From an uncultured Eubacteriales bacterium (GTDB lineage: Bacteria; Bacillota; Clostridia; Oscillospirales; CAG-272), in assembly GCA_905205065.1 (NCBI GenBank), contig CAJLCI010000041.1, positions 1-13,906 of the forward strand: DNA of 13,906 nucleotides. Direction: 5' to 3'. Below the pieces are notes generated by a model. It ran no database searches. It was not told where the DNA came from and saw only the letters and a program-made list of their open reading frames with translations. Below, one piece after another: positions 6,028-12,889 of the stretch. The translations under genes were made by a program, and so were the position numbers. Within the stretch, counting starts at the first letter, position 1. The number at the start of each line of letters is the position of its first letter.

Positions 6028-7869
6028 ATGGCAGCAATAAAAAGGCTTATTACATCGTGGACGGCCGCGGCTTATACAATCGCGGTTATCTATGGCGGAT
6101 TTAATGTTCCTTCGAATTTTACTGATAAAACTTTTACTGATGGTGTGAACATTTTAACTTTTTTAATTTTAATGTTCGGCTTTTTTCTGCTTCTAACATA
6201 TGTTTCGAGTCTAAAACTCGGATTTTCTTCTGATGATTTGGCGCTTGTTTTATTTCTTGGATTATATTCGCTGCTTCTTACAGTAAATTCTCAGAGTATT
6301 ACTACCGTTATAGCGGTTCTGATTCCGATCAGTATAGCAGTGTTCTATATATTTTACAGAGATAGCCGCGGACTGTCGTTTATTAATCTTTCACCGAAGG
6401 CCGGATTTGCGGCGGCTTGTGCTTTGGCTGTGCTTTTGGCCGTTTTTATAGGAGCATATACAAGCTGCAGGTATTTATCTTTCGGTTCTCCTAATTATGA
6501 CTTCGGAATATTTTGCAATATGTTTGCAAGCATGGCGCGAGATTTTACCCAGACTGTAAGCTCTGAGCGGGATGCGATAATTCAGCATTTTGAAGTGCAT
6601 TTTTCTCCGGTATACTATTTGATGCTTCCTTTCTATTTTGTATTCAGATCTCCGGTAACACTTCAAATCCTTCAGGCTTTAATTGTTGCTTCTGGTATTG
6701 TTCCGTTATGGCTGATATCAAGGCGCAGAGGACTATCGCCCCGTGCATCGGTGATTTTGTCGGCAGTCTATGCACTCTATCCTGCAATTTCCGGCGGATG
6801 CAGCTATGATTTGCATGAGAACTGTTTTTTGACAGCTTTTCTTTTATGGCTTTTTTGGGCGGCGGAGCGAAAGGATAGATTCGGAAATATTCTTCTCTTT
6901 GTTTTTGCAGTTCTCACGCTTTCAGTAAAGGAGGACGCCGCGGTATATGTAGCCTTTGCGGGAATTTATATTGCGGTTACGGACGGTCATGATTCAGATT
7001 TGAGAAATCCGTGTTCTGAGAATGAGCGGAGGGGATGGCGCGGAAGAGTATCAGGTATTTTAACGGTTCCGCGAATAAACGGAGTTCTTTTAGTGCTGAT
7101 TTCTGTAGCGTGGTTTGGATTTACTTCCTGGTTTCTTACTAAATTCGGTTATGGAATTATGAGCTCACGGTATTCTAATTTTATTCCTGAAGGAGGCGGT
7201 CTTGCCGATCTTCTGCGTACAGTTTTAACGAACCCCGCTATTGTTTTTTCGGAATCTTTCGGGACTGAAAAATTAGAATTTATTGCGCAGATGATTTTAC
7301 CTCTTGCTTGCGTTCCGTTCGTCACAAAAAAGCCGCATCGTTTGCTTTTGCTTATGCCGCTTTTGCTTATTAATTTAATGCCGGATTATCAGTATCAGCA
7401 TTCTGTTTTCTTTCAGTATGTCTTCGGCTCATCAGCTTTTATATTTTACGGAACTGTGCTGAATCTCTCCGAAATGAAACCCAAACTGCGCCGTACTTTG
7501 CTTTTGCTCTCCCTGTCCTCGTCAATTCTGTTTTTTGGAGCTTTTATTATGCCAAAAAGCGAATATATATTCAGATATTTTGAAAACAGAGACAAATATA
7601 TTCAGCTTGAGAGCTATCTTGATGTAATAGATGACGACGCGTCTGTTACCGCTTCGACGTTTATTCTTCCTCATATTGCTGATCGGAGGGAAATATATCA
7701 GCTTAAAAACGGATCGGAAACCGAGGCTGATACAGATTATGTAGTAATCGATCTCCGTGGTGTTACTGAATATTCGGCAAATGAATATATACATGCTTAT
7801 GAAAATAAGGGTTATAATACTATCCGCTGTGAATATGGAACGATATTGATACTTGAAAGAATTATATAA
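6028..7869 (+). CDS. DUF2079 family polytopic membrane protein (putative GT-C-type glycosyltransferase)
   Basis: 613-residue integral membrane protein with many hydrophobic spans. It carries the landmark motifs of DUF2079/COG3463: NYDFGIF (156-162), HFSPVYY (191-197), YDLHE (260-264) and VKEDAA (300-305). The acidic and His residues in periplasm-facing loops resemble GT-C glycosyltransferases that use lipid-phosphate sugars. The activity is unproven for this family, so the enzyme call is inference. A hydrophilic insert at about 320-350 is rich in Arg, Glu and Asn, and the C-terminal region after the last span is soluble. An in-frame ATG at 5998 has no ribosome site. The ATG at 6028 has GGGAG at 6015-6019, 8 nt away, so I chose it. 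The gene stands alone between repeat arrays B and C. I see no partner that would reveal the glycan it serves, though a CapA-like protein follows. Confidence 0.85.
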   Translation: MAAIKRLITSWTAAAYTIAVIYGGFNVPSNFTDKTFTDGVNILTFLILMFGFFLLLTYVSSLKLGFSSDDLALVLFLGLYSLLLTVNSQSITTVIAVLIPISIAVFYIFYRDSRGLSFINLSPKAGFAAACALAVLLAVFIGAYTSCRYLSFGSPNYDFGIFCNMFASMARDFTQTVSSERDAIIQHFEVHFSPVYYLMLPFYFVFRSPVTLQILQALIVASGIVPLWLISRRRGLSPRASVILSAVYALYPAISGGCSYDLHENCFLTAFLLWLFWAAERKDRFGNILLFVFAVLTLSVKEDAAVYVAFAGIYIAVTDGHDSDLRNPCSENERRGWRGRVSGILTVPRINGVLLVLISVAWFGFTSWFLTKFGYGIMSSRYSNFIPEGGGLADLLRTVLTNPAIVFSESFGTEKLEFIAQMILPLACVPFVTKKPHRLLLLMPLLLINLMPDYQYQHSVFFQYVFGSSAFIFYGTVLNLSEMKPKLRRTLLLLSLSSSILFFGAFIMPKSEYIFRYFENRDKYIQLESYLDVIDDDASVTASTFILPHIADRREIYQLKNGSETEADTDYVVIDLRGVTEYSANEYIHAYENKGYNTIRCEYGTILILERII

Positions 7870-7889
7870 TTGAAAGTGAGCTGTCTGAG

Positions 7890-7968
7890 CTTGTAGGACG
7901 TTCGCCTACAGAGGTGTTCAGCTGTAAGAACCTTCAATTTTGCAGGCGTCGGTTTTCGCCTGCTTTTT
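7890..7968 (+). repeat. Repeat array C: four units plus terminal box
   Basis: This is the shortest member. Units start at 7890, 7906, 7922 (16 nt each) and 7938 (15 nt): CTTGTAGGACGTTCGC, CTACAGAGGTGTTCAG, CTGTAAGAACCTTCAA, TTTTGCAGGCGTCGG. The box TTTCGCCTGCTTTTT (7954-7968) matches the A/D box at 12 of 15 positions and is followed by cCGGTGG. The first unit begins 21 nt after the DUF2079 stop. In this copy the changed central bases of the box pair with the last unit to make a terminator. No left-end TAGCTAAAAGCAG is visible. Confidence 0.7.
7942..7968 (+). terminator. Terminator formed by the end of array C
   Basis: GCAGGCG (7942-7948) pairs perfectly with CGCCTGC (7957-7963) around an 8-nt loop, followed by TTTTT (7964-7968). 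It ends the DUF2079 transcript about 75 nt after its stop codon. The stem is built from the last repeat unit and the terminal box. Confidence 0.85.
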
Positions 7969-8039
7969 CCGGTGGTTGTTAGGGCTGCCGTCGGAATATT
8001 TAATGATAGAGCTAAGCATCTTATTAGTTTTTTTATAAA

Positions 8040-8069
8040 TTGAATGATATAGAAATACAATATTATAAA
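8040..8069 (+). promoter_or_regulatory. Candidate promoter of the CapA-like gene
   Basis: TTGAAT (8040-8045) and TATAAA (8064-8069) are separated by 18 nt in a very AT-rich leader. The start codon lies 75 nt after the -10 box. In such AT-rich DNA chance matches are common, so the call rests mainly on position after a terminator. Confidence 0.4.
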
Positions 8070-8143
8070 ATATTTATTTATATAGATTTTTAAACTGAAA
8101 AGTCTGAGCTGTAATATAAACTAAGAAAGGTATTGATTATAAA

Positions 8144-9490
8144 ATGAAAAGCAAAGAAGTTATTGCAACGGGACTTTTATGTTGCATAATGCTATCCTCC
8201 GTTCTTTCGTCCTGCAATACAGTAATGGAGCATGGGGAAGGAACAGGGCGCGATAATGCGTTGTTTGACTCCGGAGATTCAAGCGGAAATAATGCGGTCA
8301 CTGTGGATGTTCAGACAGATGCGCCTGATACGGAAGGCAGAGTGGTTACAAACAGCAGCTCGGATACCGACGCGGTTCGGTTTTCGTTTGTCGCCGCAGG
8401 AGATAATGTTATACATGAATCGGTTTTTGTGGATGCGAAAAATCGGGCGGTTTCCGCCGCTTCAACCGGAACTTATTCCGGAACATATTATTTTGATGAA
8501 ATGTATCTTGGAATAAAAGATTTGATTTCTTCGGCAGGTATTGCATATATTAATCAGGAAGGCCCTGTCGCCGGAGATTCTCTCGGCGTTTCGGGGTATC
8601 CGGCATTTAACGCGCCTGAGGAAATCGGTGATGCTCTTATTAATACCGGTTTTGACATTATAAATCTTGCCAACAATCATATGCTTGATATGGATACCTC
8701 AAGCCGAACTGGATATAAGAATACTATAGACTATTGGAAAACCAAAAATGTAATGACAATCGGCGCGTATGAGAACGAAGATGATTATAATACGATCAGG
8801 ATATTTGAAAAAGACGGAATTAAAATTGCTCTTCTTTCATACACTTACGGAACAAACGGCAATAAGCTTTCATCGGCAAGCCCCGGACTTATTGTTCCGT
8901 ATATAGATAAAACGGTGATAACAAGGCACATTAATGCGGCAAAGGATCAGGCAGATCTTGTTTTTGTCTCCATGCACTGGGGGCTTGATACGGCTGGTTC
9001 ATCATTTAATAACTACCCTACAGACGACCAGAAGGAGCTTGCGCAGTTTATTGCGGATCTTGGAGCGGACGTTATTATAGGAATGCATCCGCATGTTATA
9101 CAACCTATGACTTGGCTTACCGGAGAATCGGGAAATAAAACGCTTGTTACGTATTCGATAGGAAATCTTCTTTCTACCATGCTTCATATCTATAATAATG
9201 TCGGAGGGATTCTGTCGTTTGATGTCGTAAAGGACAAAAGCGGTAATGTATATATAGATGCGCCGTATTTTCTTCCTGTTGTCTGCCATTATACGGCGGA
9301 TACGTCCGTTGTTGATTCGCAGGGGTATGCAACCCGCTCCGGGCTTTCTCTCTATATGCTTGAGGATTATACGGACGAGCTTGTATCAAATCACGGTTCA
9401 AAAGTTTATGATTCATTTACGCTTGATACTATTTACGGCTATGTTACCGATACGATTTCTACCGAGTTTCTCCCCGATTATCTTAAGTAA
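8144..9490 (+). CDS. CapA-like lipoprotein (PGA_cap metallophosphatase domain)
   Basis: 448-residue surface protein of the CapA / poly-gamma-glutamate capsule synthesis family, a branch of calcineurin-like metallophosphatases. A hydrophobic leader ends in the lipobox-like LSSC (Cys24; Ser at -1 is a variant), then a low-complexity Gly/Asp/Ser linker runs to about residue 76. The catalytic domain shows FVAAGDN (Asp87), NQEGP (Glu139), NLANNHMLD (Asn178, His179), SMHWG (His278), GMHPHV (His315, His317) and TYSIGN, matching the family's metal-binding motifs in order. It probably acts on a cell-surface polymer outside the membrane; without capB or capC genes nearby, true poly-glutamate synthesis is doubtful. 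AAAGG at 8126-8130 is a distant ribosome site (13 nt). The next gene starts 44 nt after its stop with no terminator between, so co-transcription is likely. Confidence 0.92.
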   Translation: MKSKEVIATGLLCCIMLSSVLSSCNTVMEHGEGTGRDNALFDSGDSSGNNAVTVDVQTDAPDTEGRVVTNSSSDTDAVRFSFVAAGDNVIHESVFVDAKNRAVSAASTGTYSGTYYFDEMYLGIKDLISSAGIAYINQEGPVAGDSLGVSGYPAFNAPEEIGDALINTGFDIINLANNHMLDMDTSSRTGYKNTIDYWKTKNVMTIGAYENEDDYNTIRIFEKDGIKIALLSYTYGTNGNKLSSASPGLIVPYIDKTVITRHINAAKDQADLVFVSMHWGLDTAGSSFNNYPTDDQKELAQFIADLGADVIIGMHPHVIQPMTWLTGESGNKTLVTYSIGNLLSTMLHIYNNVGGILSFDVVKDKSGNVYIDAPYFLPVVCHYTADTSVVDSQGYATRSGLSLYMLEDYTDELVSNHGSKVYDSFTLDTIYGYVTDTISTEFLPDYLK

Positions 9491-9534
9491 TTTATTATCA
9501 GAAAGTTTAACGTTTAAAGAAATTAGTTTGTAAA

Positions 9535-10080
9535 ATGAAATATAAAATTGAAAGAGGACGTCCGAAAAACACTGAAGGGCGTCTGATAAAAGAAATTCGA
9601 GTTTATGATTTGCTTGATTCACTTGGAATCGAATATGATCGAATTGATCATAATGCTGTCGATACTATGGAGGCGTGCAGTGAAATTGACACCGTCCTTG
9701 CTCCAGCGGTAATATGTAAAAATCTGTTTCTTTGCAATTCCCAGAGAACAAAATTTTATTTACTTCTTATTCGAGGAGACAGGAGGTTTGACACCAAAAG
9801 TATTTCGGCTCAGATCGGAAGTTCAAGATTGTCTTTTGCCCCTCATGAATATATGGAAAAATATCTTGATAATACGCCCGGCTCTGCAAGTGTGTTAGGA
9901 TTGATGAATGATATTGATGGAAAAGTAAAATTGCTTATAGACAGGGAAGTATTGAACGAAGAATATTTCGGTTGTCATCCGTGTATTAATACATCAAGTC
10001 TCAGATTAAGAACAAGCGATGTGTTCGTGACTTTTTTGCGGGCAGTGAATCATAGCTACACTGAGGTAACGGCTGATTAA
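9535..10080 (+). CDS. YbaK/ProXp-type prolyl-tRNA editing deacylase (PrdX-like)
   Basis: 181-residue soluble protein of the INS/YbaK superfamily. Free-standing members hydrolyse mischarged Ala-tRNA(Pro) or related species and so protect proline codons. Diagnostic features are the catalytic-type lysine in ICKNLFL (Lys62), FYLLLIRGDRRFD (74-86), the signature TPGSASVLGLMND (114-126), LLIDREVL (133-140) and YFGCHPCINTSSL (144-156). The last three match PrdX/ProXp-ala proteins closely. An unusual basic N-terminus (residues 1-18) precedes the domain. No clear Shine-Dalgarno is visible before the ATG, so it may depend on translation of the CapA-like gene 44 nt upstream. The following Crp-type regulator begins 70 nt downstream. 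The link with its neighbours is positional, not functional as far as I can tell. Confidence 0.9.
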   Translation: MKYKIERGRPKNTEGRLIKEIRVYDLLDSLGIEYDRIDHNAVDTMEACSEIDTVLAPAVICKNLFLCNSQRTKFYLLLIRGDRRFDTKSISAQIGSSRLSFAPHEYMEKYLDNTPGSASVLGLMNDIDGKVKLLIDREVLNEEYFGCHPCINTSSLRLRTSDVFVTFLRAVNHSYTEVTAD

Positions 10081-10084
10081 CCTT

Positions 10085-10120
10085 TTATGCGGGTTGCCGT
10101 ACGACTTGGTTTTCGCATAA
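10085..10120. promoter_or_regulatory. Inverted repeat in front of the Crp-type gene
   Basis: TTATGCG (10085-10091) and CGCATAA (10114-10120) are perfect 7-bp inverted repeats separated by 22 nt, with no T-run after them. They lie 31 nt before the start of the regulator gene. They could be a split operator for autoregulation or an RNA stem. They do not match the classical Crp half-site TGTGA. Confidence 0.4.
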
Positions 10121-10150
10121 TACATATTAGATTAAAGGAGGACAGGAACG

Positions 10151-10828
10151 ATGGCGGTTGAAAACTGCGGTTTTATATACAATGAGATATTTCCGTTTTG
10201 GAGTAAGCTTGAGGATAAGGCTAAAAAAACAATATGTGATTATACCACTTATGTTCATTACAAAAAGGGAGATGCTATTCACAGCGGAGACGGAGAATGT
10301 ACCGGAGCTGTGATCGTGAAGAGCGGCTGCATACGAGTGTATATCATGTCGGACGAAGGAAGAGAAATAACTCTTTACCGTTTGTTTCCCGGAGATATGT
10401 GTTTGCTTTCTGCGTCATGTGTTGTACAGGCGATTACATTTGATGTTTTTGTAAATGCGGAGGAGAACAGCGATTGCTATGTGCTGAACGGAAATAAATT
10501 CGCAGAACTTTCCGAGCGGTATCAGGAGGTAAAGATTTTTGCTCTTGAACTTGCAGTAGAGCGTTTCTCCAACGTTATGTGGGTTATGCAGCAAATACTT
10601 TTTATGAGAATGGACCGAAGGCTGGCTATTTTTCTCTGCGATGAGGCTGCTCAGACAGGTTCTGACACAATAAGGCTTACTAACGAGCAGATTGCCAGGT
10701 ACATCGGATCTGCGCGTGAGGTTGTTTCACGAGTGCTCAAATATTTTGCGGCTGACGGAATTGCTGAACGTACAAAAGAAGGAGTAAAGATTATTGACAA
10801 GCAAAAGCTGCGAAGACTTGCATATTGA
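10151..10828 (+). CDS. Crp/Fnr family transcriptional regulator
   Basis: 225-residue DNA-binding regulator. The N-terminal half is a cyclic-nucleotide-binding-like beta barrel: YKKGDAIHSGDGECTGAVIVKSG (38-59), VYIMSDEGREITLYRLFPGD (63-82), then LSASC (86-90), typical of anaerobe Crp-like proteins. A long dimer helix (about 117-150) leads to the C-terminal winged HTH: LTNEQIARYIGSAREVVSRVLKYF (176-199), whose SAREVVSRVL is the Crp-family recognition helix. Several cysteines occur (6, 29, 50, 60, 84, 90, 109, 163) but not in the Fnr cluster spacing. The classic cAMP-binding RxS phosphate cassette is not evident, so the ligand is unknown. A near-perfect AAAGGAGG ribosome site (10134-10141) lies 9 nt before the ATG. 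A hairpin terminator follows. It may control the neighbouring genes or itself. Confidence 0.93.
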   Translation: MAVENCGFIYNEIFPFWSKLEDKAKKTICDYTTYVHYKKGDAIHSGDGECTGAVIVKSGCIRVYIMSDEGREITLYRLFPGDMCLLSASCVVQAITFDVFVNAEENSDCYVLNGNKFAELSERYQEVKIFALELAVERFSNVMWVMQQILFMRMDRRLAIFLCDEAAQTGSDTIRLTNEQIARYIGSAREVVSRVLKYFAADGIAERTKEGVKIIDKQKLRRLAY

Positions 10829-10857
10829 TATTTTTTATTTTAATCGCAATAATGCAG

Positions 10858-10886
10858 TTGAAATTTTGCAGTTTCTGTTGTATAAT
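10858..10886 (+). promoter_or_regulatory. Strong promoter-like sequence downstream of the Crp-type gene
   Basis: TTGAAA (10858-10863), a 17-nt spacer and a perfect TATAAT (10881-10886). The predicted start near 10892-10894 falls on the first bases of a terminator-like hairpin. It could serve an RNA from this gap or the ygjV-like gene 250 nt further on. Confidence 0.6.
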
Positions 10887-10891
10887 ATACG

Positions 10892-10916
10892 CCGCTGTGT
10901 TTGCAGCGGTCTTTTT
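10892..10916 (+). terminator. Terminator after the Crp-type gene
   Basis: CCGCTG (10892-10897) and CAGCGG (10904-10909) form a 6-bp stem with a 6-nt loop, followed by TCTTTTT. It lies about 64 nt after the stop codon and would end the capA-deacylase-regulator transcript. It also overlaps the predicted start of the promoter just upstream. Confidence 0.75.
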
Positions 10917-10949
10917 ATTATGAAAAACAGAAGATGTTTATACTGCAGT

Positions 10950-10997
10950 CTGAGGATAATTATCTTCAGGGTGTCAGACACTTTATACGGACCGTAT
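10950..10997. repeat. Cluster of three short palindromes in the gap before the ygjV-like gene
   Basis: Three inverted repeats lie end to end: CTGAGGATAATTATCTTCAG (10950-10969, perfect core GATAATTATC, one G/T pair outside it), GTGTCAGACAC (10971-10981) and ATACGGACCGTAT (10985-10997). The gap 10829-11144 is otherwise without a convincing gene. A 45-codon open frame at 10920-11057 has no ribosome site and no recognisable sequence. The palindromes could be protein-binding sites or hairpins of a small RNA made from the promoter at 10858. Confidence 0.55.
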
Positions 10998-11144
10998 CAA
11001 AGACGGAATATTTTACGATTTCTTTTTTATCCGAAGTTGATTAATTTGCAGAGCTAAATGATCCACTCTGGTCTTACAGCATTTATTCGAGGTGCTTAAA
11101 GGAAAGGGAATCTTTTATAGAGCTATAATGGGAGAATAAATTAT

Positions 11145-11657
11145 ATGTCATTAACAATATCCGCTCAGATTATAAGCATTATTTCGATGGTAATAATGGT
11201 GCTTTCGTTTCAGATGAAAAGAAACAAGAATCTTTTTGCAATGCAAATTGTAGCAAGCATTGGGTTTGCGGTTAGCTACTTTATGCTTGGATCTCCGATC
11301 GGTGCGATGTTCAATATCGGGGGAATGCTTAGGAGCATGTTCTTCTCTGTTCCTAAACTCAAAAATAATTATTGGGTTCTTTTTATTCTTGAACTGTATT
11401 TTATAGTCGTAACATTTTTTACATACGGAGGACTTATGTCATTTTTTCTCCTTATTGCTCAGCTTGTAAGTACCTTTTTTATGTGGAAAGATAATGGACG
11501 GCTGATACGCATTTCTTTAGTATGCTATGTTTCGCCGGCTTGGCTGATCAACAACATAATTGTGGGCTCAATCGGAGGAATACTTTGCGAGACATTTAAT
11601 ATTGTTTCTATTTTAGTCTCATTTGCAAGGTACGGTTTGGATGGATTTGAAAAGTAA
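11145..11657 (+). CDS. YgjV family inner membrane protein
   Basis: 170-residue integral membrane protein with about six hydrophobic segments, beginning SLTISAQIISIISMVIMVLS. It fits the YgjV family (Pfam Imp-YgjV): a first span followed by FQMKRNKNLFAMQIVASIGF, a Gly-rich MFNIGGMLRS motif, the short basic loop WKDNGRLIRIS, and the C-terminal SPAWLINNIIVGSIGGILCE segment. Family members are about this size and have no firmly assigned biochemical role; a PQ-loop/SWEET-like fold is a possibility suggested by the span pattern, which I cannot test here. The ATG at 11145 is supported by GGGAG at 11130-11134, 10 nt away. It appears monocistronic. The closest promoter-like sequence is at 10858-10886, and array D starts 24 nt after its stop codon. 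Confidence 0.85.
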   Translation: MSLTISAQIISIISMVIMVLSFQMKRNKNLFAMQIVASIGFAVSYFMLGSPIGAMFNIGGMLRSMFFSVPKLKNNYWVLFILELYFIVVTFFTYGGLMSFFLLIAQLVSTFFMWKDNGRLIRISLVCYVSPAWLINNIIVGSIGGILCETFNIVSILVSFARYGLDGFEK

Positions 11658-11680
11658 AAATTTAGATATGTAGACGGGTT

Positions 11681-11826
11681 TAGCTAAAAGCAGGTGCCTT
11701 CGTCTGTGATATTTTCACCTGCAGAGATTTCGTCTGCAGAGAGTTCATCTGCAAAGATTTTACCTGCAGAGACGTTCGATTGCAGTGGAGTTCGTCTCTA
11801 TAGTCGGCTGATTTCGCTCACTTTTT
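11681..11826 (+). repeat. Repeat array D: left-end motif, homogenised units, terminal box
   Basis: It starts with TAGCTAAAAGCAG (11681-11693), identical to array B. Units begin at 11704, 11719, 11734, 11749, 11764, 11780 and 11796 (15, 15, 15, 15, 16, 16 and 16 nt). Four are near-identical: CTGCAGAGATTTCGT, CTGCAGAGAGTTCAT, CTGCAAAGATTTTAC, CTGCAGAGACGTTCGA. The end is TTTCGCTCACTTTTT (11812-11826), identical to array A, then gCGATGG. Compared with A and B the units share the TG.A.AG frame but use CTGCAGAG instead of TGTAAAGG, a sign of local homogenisation. The rest of the gap (11658-12027) holds a candidate promoter and no gene. Confidence 0.85.
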
Positions 11827-11926
11827 GCGATGGAACAAACCGCTGCCTGATATCTTAGAAGGAGTTGCATTTCATATTGAAAAATTTCATTTTTTTAAGA
11901 TGAAAGAATGGATTTTTTTATATCTA

Positions 11927-11955
11927 TTGCAAAAATCGTTAAAGTGTGGTAATAT
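11927..11955 (+). promoter_or_regulatory. Candidate promoter of the two-TM Cys-cluster gene
   Basis: TTGCAA (11927-11932), a 17-nt spacer and TAATAT (11950-11955) preceded by TGG, which gives an extended -10 (TGn). The boxes each match consensus at 4 of 6 positions. The start codon is 72 nt downstream. Confidence 0.5.
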
Positions 11956-12027
11956 CAAATTGCAGGAAAATAATTTTATCTTTTGAATTGATATATTTAT
12001 AAGCTTTTTTGAGGGGAATGATTTTCT

Positions 12028-12624
12028 ATGAATAGAAAGCAGATAAGTTCTCGTATGCGGAAAATTGAAGAAGAATATCCTGTTTTGCTCCATAATCCGA
12101 AAGGGTTTGCTGCGCCTGTTACTGTGACGGTGGTTTTAATTATATCTGCAGTAGTATTTTCATTTTGGTTAACTTTTGTTACTGCTAACAATAGAATTTC
12201 TCAGCCTGACTCTGATCGGTATTATTCGGACGGGAGTGAAGATCAGGCAATATCTTCGGAATGGCAGTCGTATTACAACGCGCTTATTGCGGAAACTCTG
12301 AATGTTGGAATTATTGTGATCCCGGTCTCGATCGGTTTTTCGGCAGTTATCGGCGCGACTATGATTTTGCTGCGAAAAAGGCAGCGCAAAACATGGAGAA
12401 GTAATTTTGATGCAATACCTGACAAGATTGCAAGTGAATATTTTAATCTCAAGGATGATTACAAGAAATGTGCATTGAAAGAAAGCGGGGATCGATGTTC
12501 CTGTAAGGACTGTGTCAGTTGTATATCTGTATCCGACGGTTCAAAAATAAAGTATAATTGTAAGATATACGGATATGGGGCTTTTGACGCATTTTCATGT
12601 GATGACTTTGAAAGAAACAAATAG
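12028..12624 (+). CDS. Unknown two-TM protein with cytosolic Cys cluster
   Basis: 198 residues, family not recognised. A basic N-terminus (MNRKQISSRMRK) is followed by span 1 (about 28-52), an acidic exposed loop (54-90, DSDRYYSDGSEDQ), span 2 (about 92-115) and a basic RKRQRKTWR stop-transfer. The cytosolic C-terminus (120-198) carries seven cysteines: 148, 157, 159, 162, 165, 178 and 191. Four are packed as CSCKDCVSC (157-165), resembling a metal or Fe-S binding knuckle. Both termini are predicted inside by the positive-inside rule. GAGGGG at 12011-12016 lies 11 nt before the ATG. A candidate promoter upstream and a terminator downstream make it a single-gene unit. It might sense or store a metal, or be a membrane-anchored zinc-ribbon-like protein, but there is no contextual support for either. 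The coding call is firm; the function is open. Confidence 0.8.
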   Translation: MNRKQISSRMRKIEEEYPVLLHNPKGFAAPVTVTVVLIISAVVFSFWLTFVTANNRISQPDSDRYYSDGSEDQAISSEWQSYYNALIAETLNVGIIVIPVSIGFSAVIGATMILLRKRQRKTWRSNFDAIPDKIASEYFNLKDDYKKCALKESGDRCSCKDCVSCISVSDGSKIKYNCKIYGYGAFDAFSCDDFERNK

Positions 12625-12696
12625 CTGAAAATTTTTGATGGATTGCTGTGTTTATTTATTATTGAATTAATATACGGTTTGTAAAAAGTCAATACA

Positions 12697-12725
12697 GGTC
12701 TGCAGCTTCATTGCAGACTGTTTTT
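12697..12725 (+). terminator. Terminator after the Cys-cluster gene
   Basis: GTCTGCA (12698-12704) and TGCAGAC (12712-12718) form a 7-bp stem with a 7-nt loop, extended by a G-T pair, followed by TGTTTTT. It lies 73 nt after the stop codon. Confidence 0.78.
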
Positions 12726-12760
12726 GTGTTATCCCGTGGACTTTATTTCAGCGCAGGATG

Positions 12761-12766
12761 TATAAT
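12761..12766 (+). promoter_or_regulatory. -10 box candidate for the ABC exporter gene
   Basis: A perfect TATAAT lies just after the preceding terminator and 124 nt before the TTG start. The corresponding -35 (TGGACT at 12737-12742, 18-nt spacing) is poor, so this is only a candidate. Confidence 0.35.
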
Positions 12767-12889
12767 TATATAGAGTTTTTATACGTCGAATAGATTTTTT
12801 GGTTTAAAAAGCTGCATAATAATAAGAATACACGGTATATACATATGATGTTTGCCGTGTATAGAATAATTTTATAGGGAGTATTCGAT

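Noticed and set aside
10920..11057. 45-codon open frame after the Crp-type gene
   Set aside because: No Shine-Dalgarno sequence, unremarkable Arg/Leu-rich translation, and it overlaps the palindrome cluster.
12676..12725. Fifth member of the repeat-array family after the Cys-cluster gene
   Set aside because: GTAAAAAGTCAATAC and CTGCAGCTTCAT resemble units and a T-run follows, but there are only two weak units and no TTTCGC box; it is better explained as a plain terminator.
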